A DNA stretch of 64,000 bases, taken from contig NZ_JAFKCT010000001.1 in assembly GCF_017254915.1 (NCBI RefSeq), positions 1,230,808 to 1,294,807 of the forward strand, read 5' to 3'. A program made the position numbers and the translations under genes. The notes under the pieces are model-generated. The model was given only the letters and a program-made list of their open reading frames with translations. It searched no databases and was not told the origin of the DNA. This document shows positions 63,930-64,000 of the stretch, piece after piece. Positions within the stretch are counted from its first letter, which is position 1. Each line of letters begins with the position of its first letter. Origin of the DNA: Algoriphagus oliviformis (GTDB lineage Bacteria > Bacteroidota > Bacteroidia > Cytophagales > Cyclobacteriaceae).

Positions 63930-64000
63930 ATGAAAAACGGACTTAAGATTAGGCAAAGGAGAACGTTCAGTGAAGCATTACGGAAGCAAATAGTGGGTCA
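63930..64000 (+). mobile_element. Insertion sequence start: transposase N-terminus, cut by window edge
   Basis: The ATG at 63930 opens MKNGLKIRQRRTFSEALRKQ and is still open at the window end (24 codons). The RRTFSEALRKQIV pattern is the start of a helix-turn-helix of IS3-type OrfA transposases (compare the usual RRxFSEEFK). The family is therefore probable, but length, catalytic domain and terminal repeats are not visible. Confidence 0.7.

Overview
The window comes from a Bacteroidota chromosome, most likely order Cytophagales, with an Algoriphagus or Cyclobacteriaceae-like character. The evidence is a T9SS type A sorting domain, a PorD/DUF4835 protein, DUF4249 and DUF4221 lipoproteins, STN-domain TonB receptors, the short Bacteroidota RpoZ, almost no Shine-Dalgarno sequences, and TAnnTTTG -7 promoter boxes. 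The organism name is an inference; the phylum is well supported.

Layout. 1-5.5 kb is the end of the ribosomal alpha operon (rpsD, rpoA, rplQ), then carA, eno, a DivIC-like septum protein and a small outer-membrane barrel. 5.5-8.3 kb is cysE-cysM for cysteine synthesis, converging on a Tat-exported TIM-barrel isomerase; a perfect 40-bp palindrome joins the two stop codons. 8.4-14.7 kb is a secreted protein followed by a coupled TonB receptor / DUF4249 / MG2-like set. 14.7-22.1 kb, on the minus strand, holds an MscS channel, a 901-residue anchored protein, mdh, a cyclic-nucleotide sensor and tilS. 22.2-30.8 kb is an envelope and housekeeping run: OstA-like, a T9SS cargo, bamD, rpoZ, coaBC, porD, recN, fabI.

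30.9-35.5 kb has an amidohydrolase and a probable quinone/electrophile-stress cluster (MarR, YceI, ring-cleaving dioxygenase, carboxylesterase) with a shared palindromic operator candidate. 35.6-37.3 kb is an AAA-DUF4143 ATPase bracketed by related dyad repeats. 37.3-41.5 kb is sbcDC.

41.7-46.1 kb is the most unusual stretch. Two modules, each a 64-residue four-cysteine exported peptide followed by an intergenic hairpin and a DUF4221-type beta-propeller lipoprotein, are interleaved with two RlpA genes that share a 323-bp, 96.6% identical segment. The second RlpA has its signal sequence in another frame. This is the best candidate for an undescribed system. 46.2-54.7 kb is an RND adaptor with two RND permeases and a third propeller lipoprotein, with no TolC-like gene in the cluster.

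54.8-58.4 kb holds two near-identical Tat-exported Gfo/Idh/MocA oxidoreductases split by a small membrane protein. The remainder has a glycine-zipper protein, a ParE-type toxin-antitoxin pair, an Ldh-family oxidoreductase, a Ppx/GppA phosphatase, an acyl-CoA carboxylase beta subunit, a four-helix-bundle (23S-IVS type) gene with flanking inverted repeats, and the start of an insertion sequence cut by the window edge. No rRNA, tRNA or CRISPR array was recognised.
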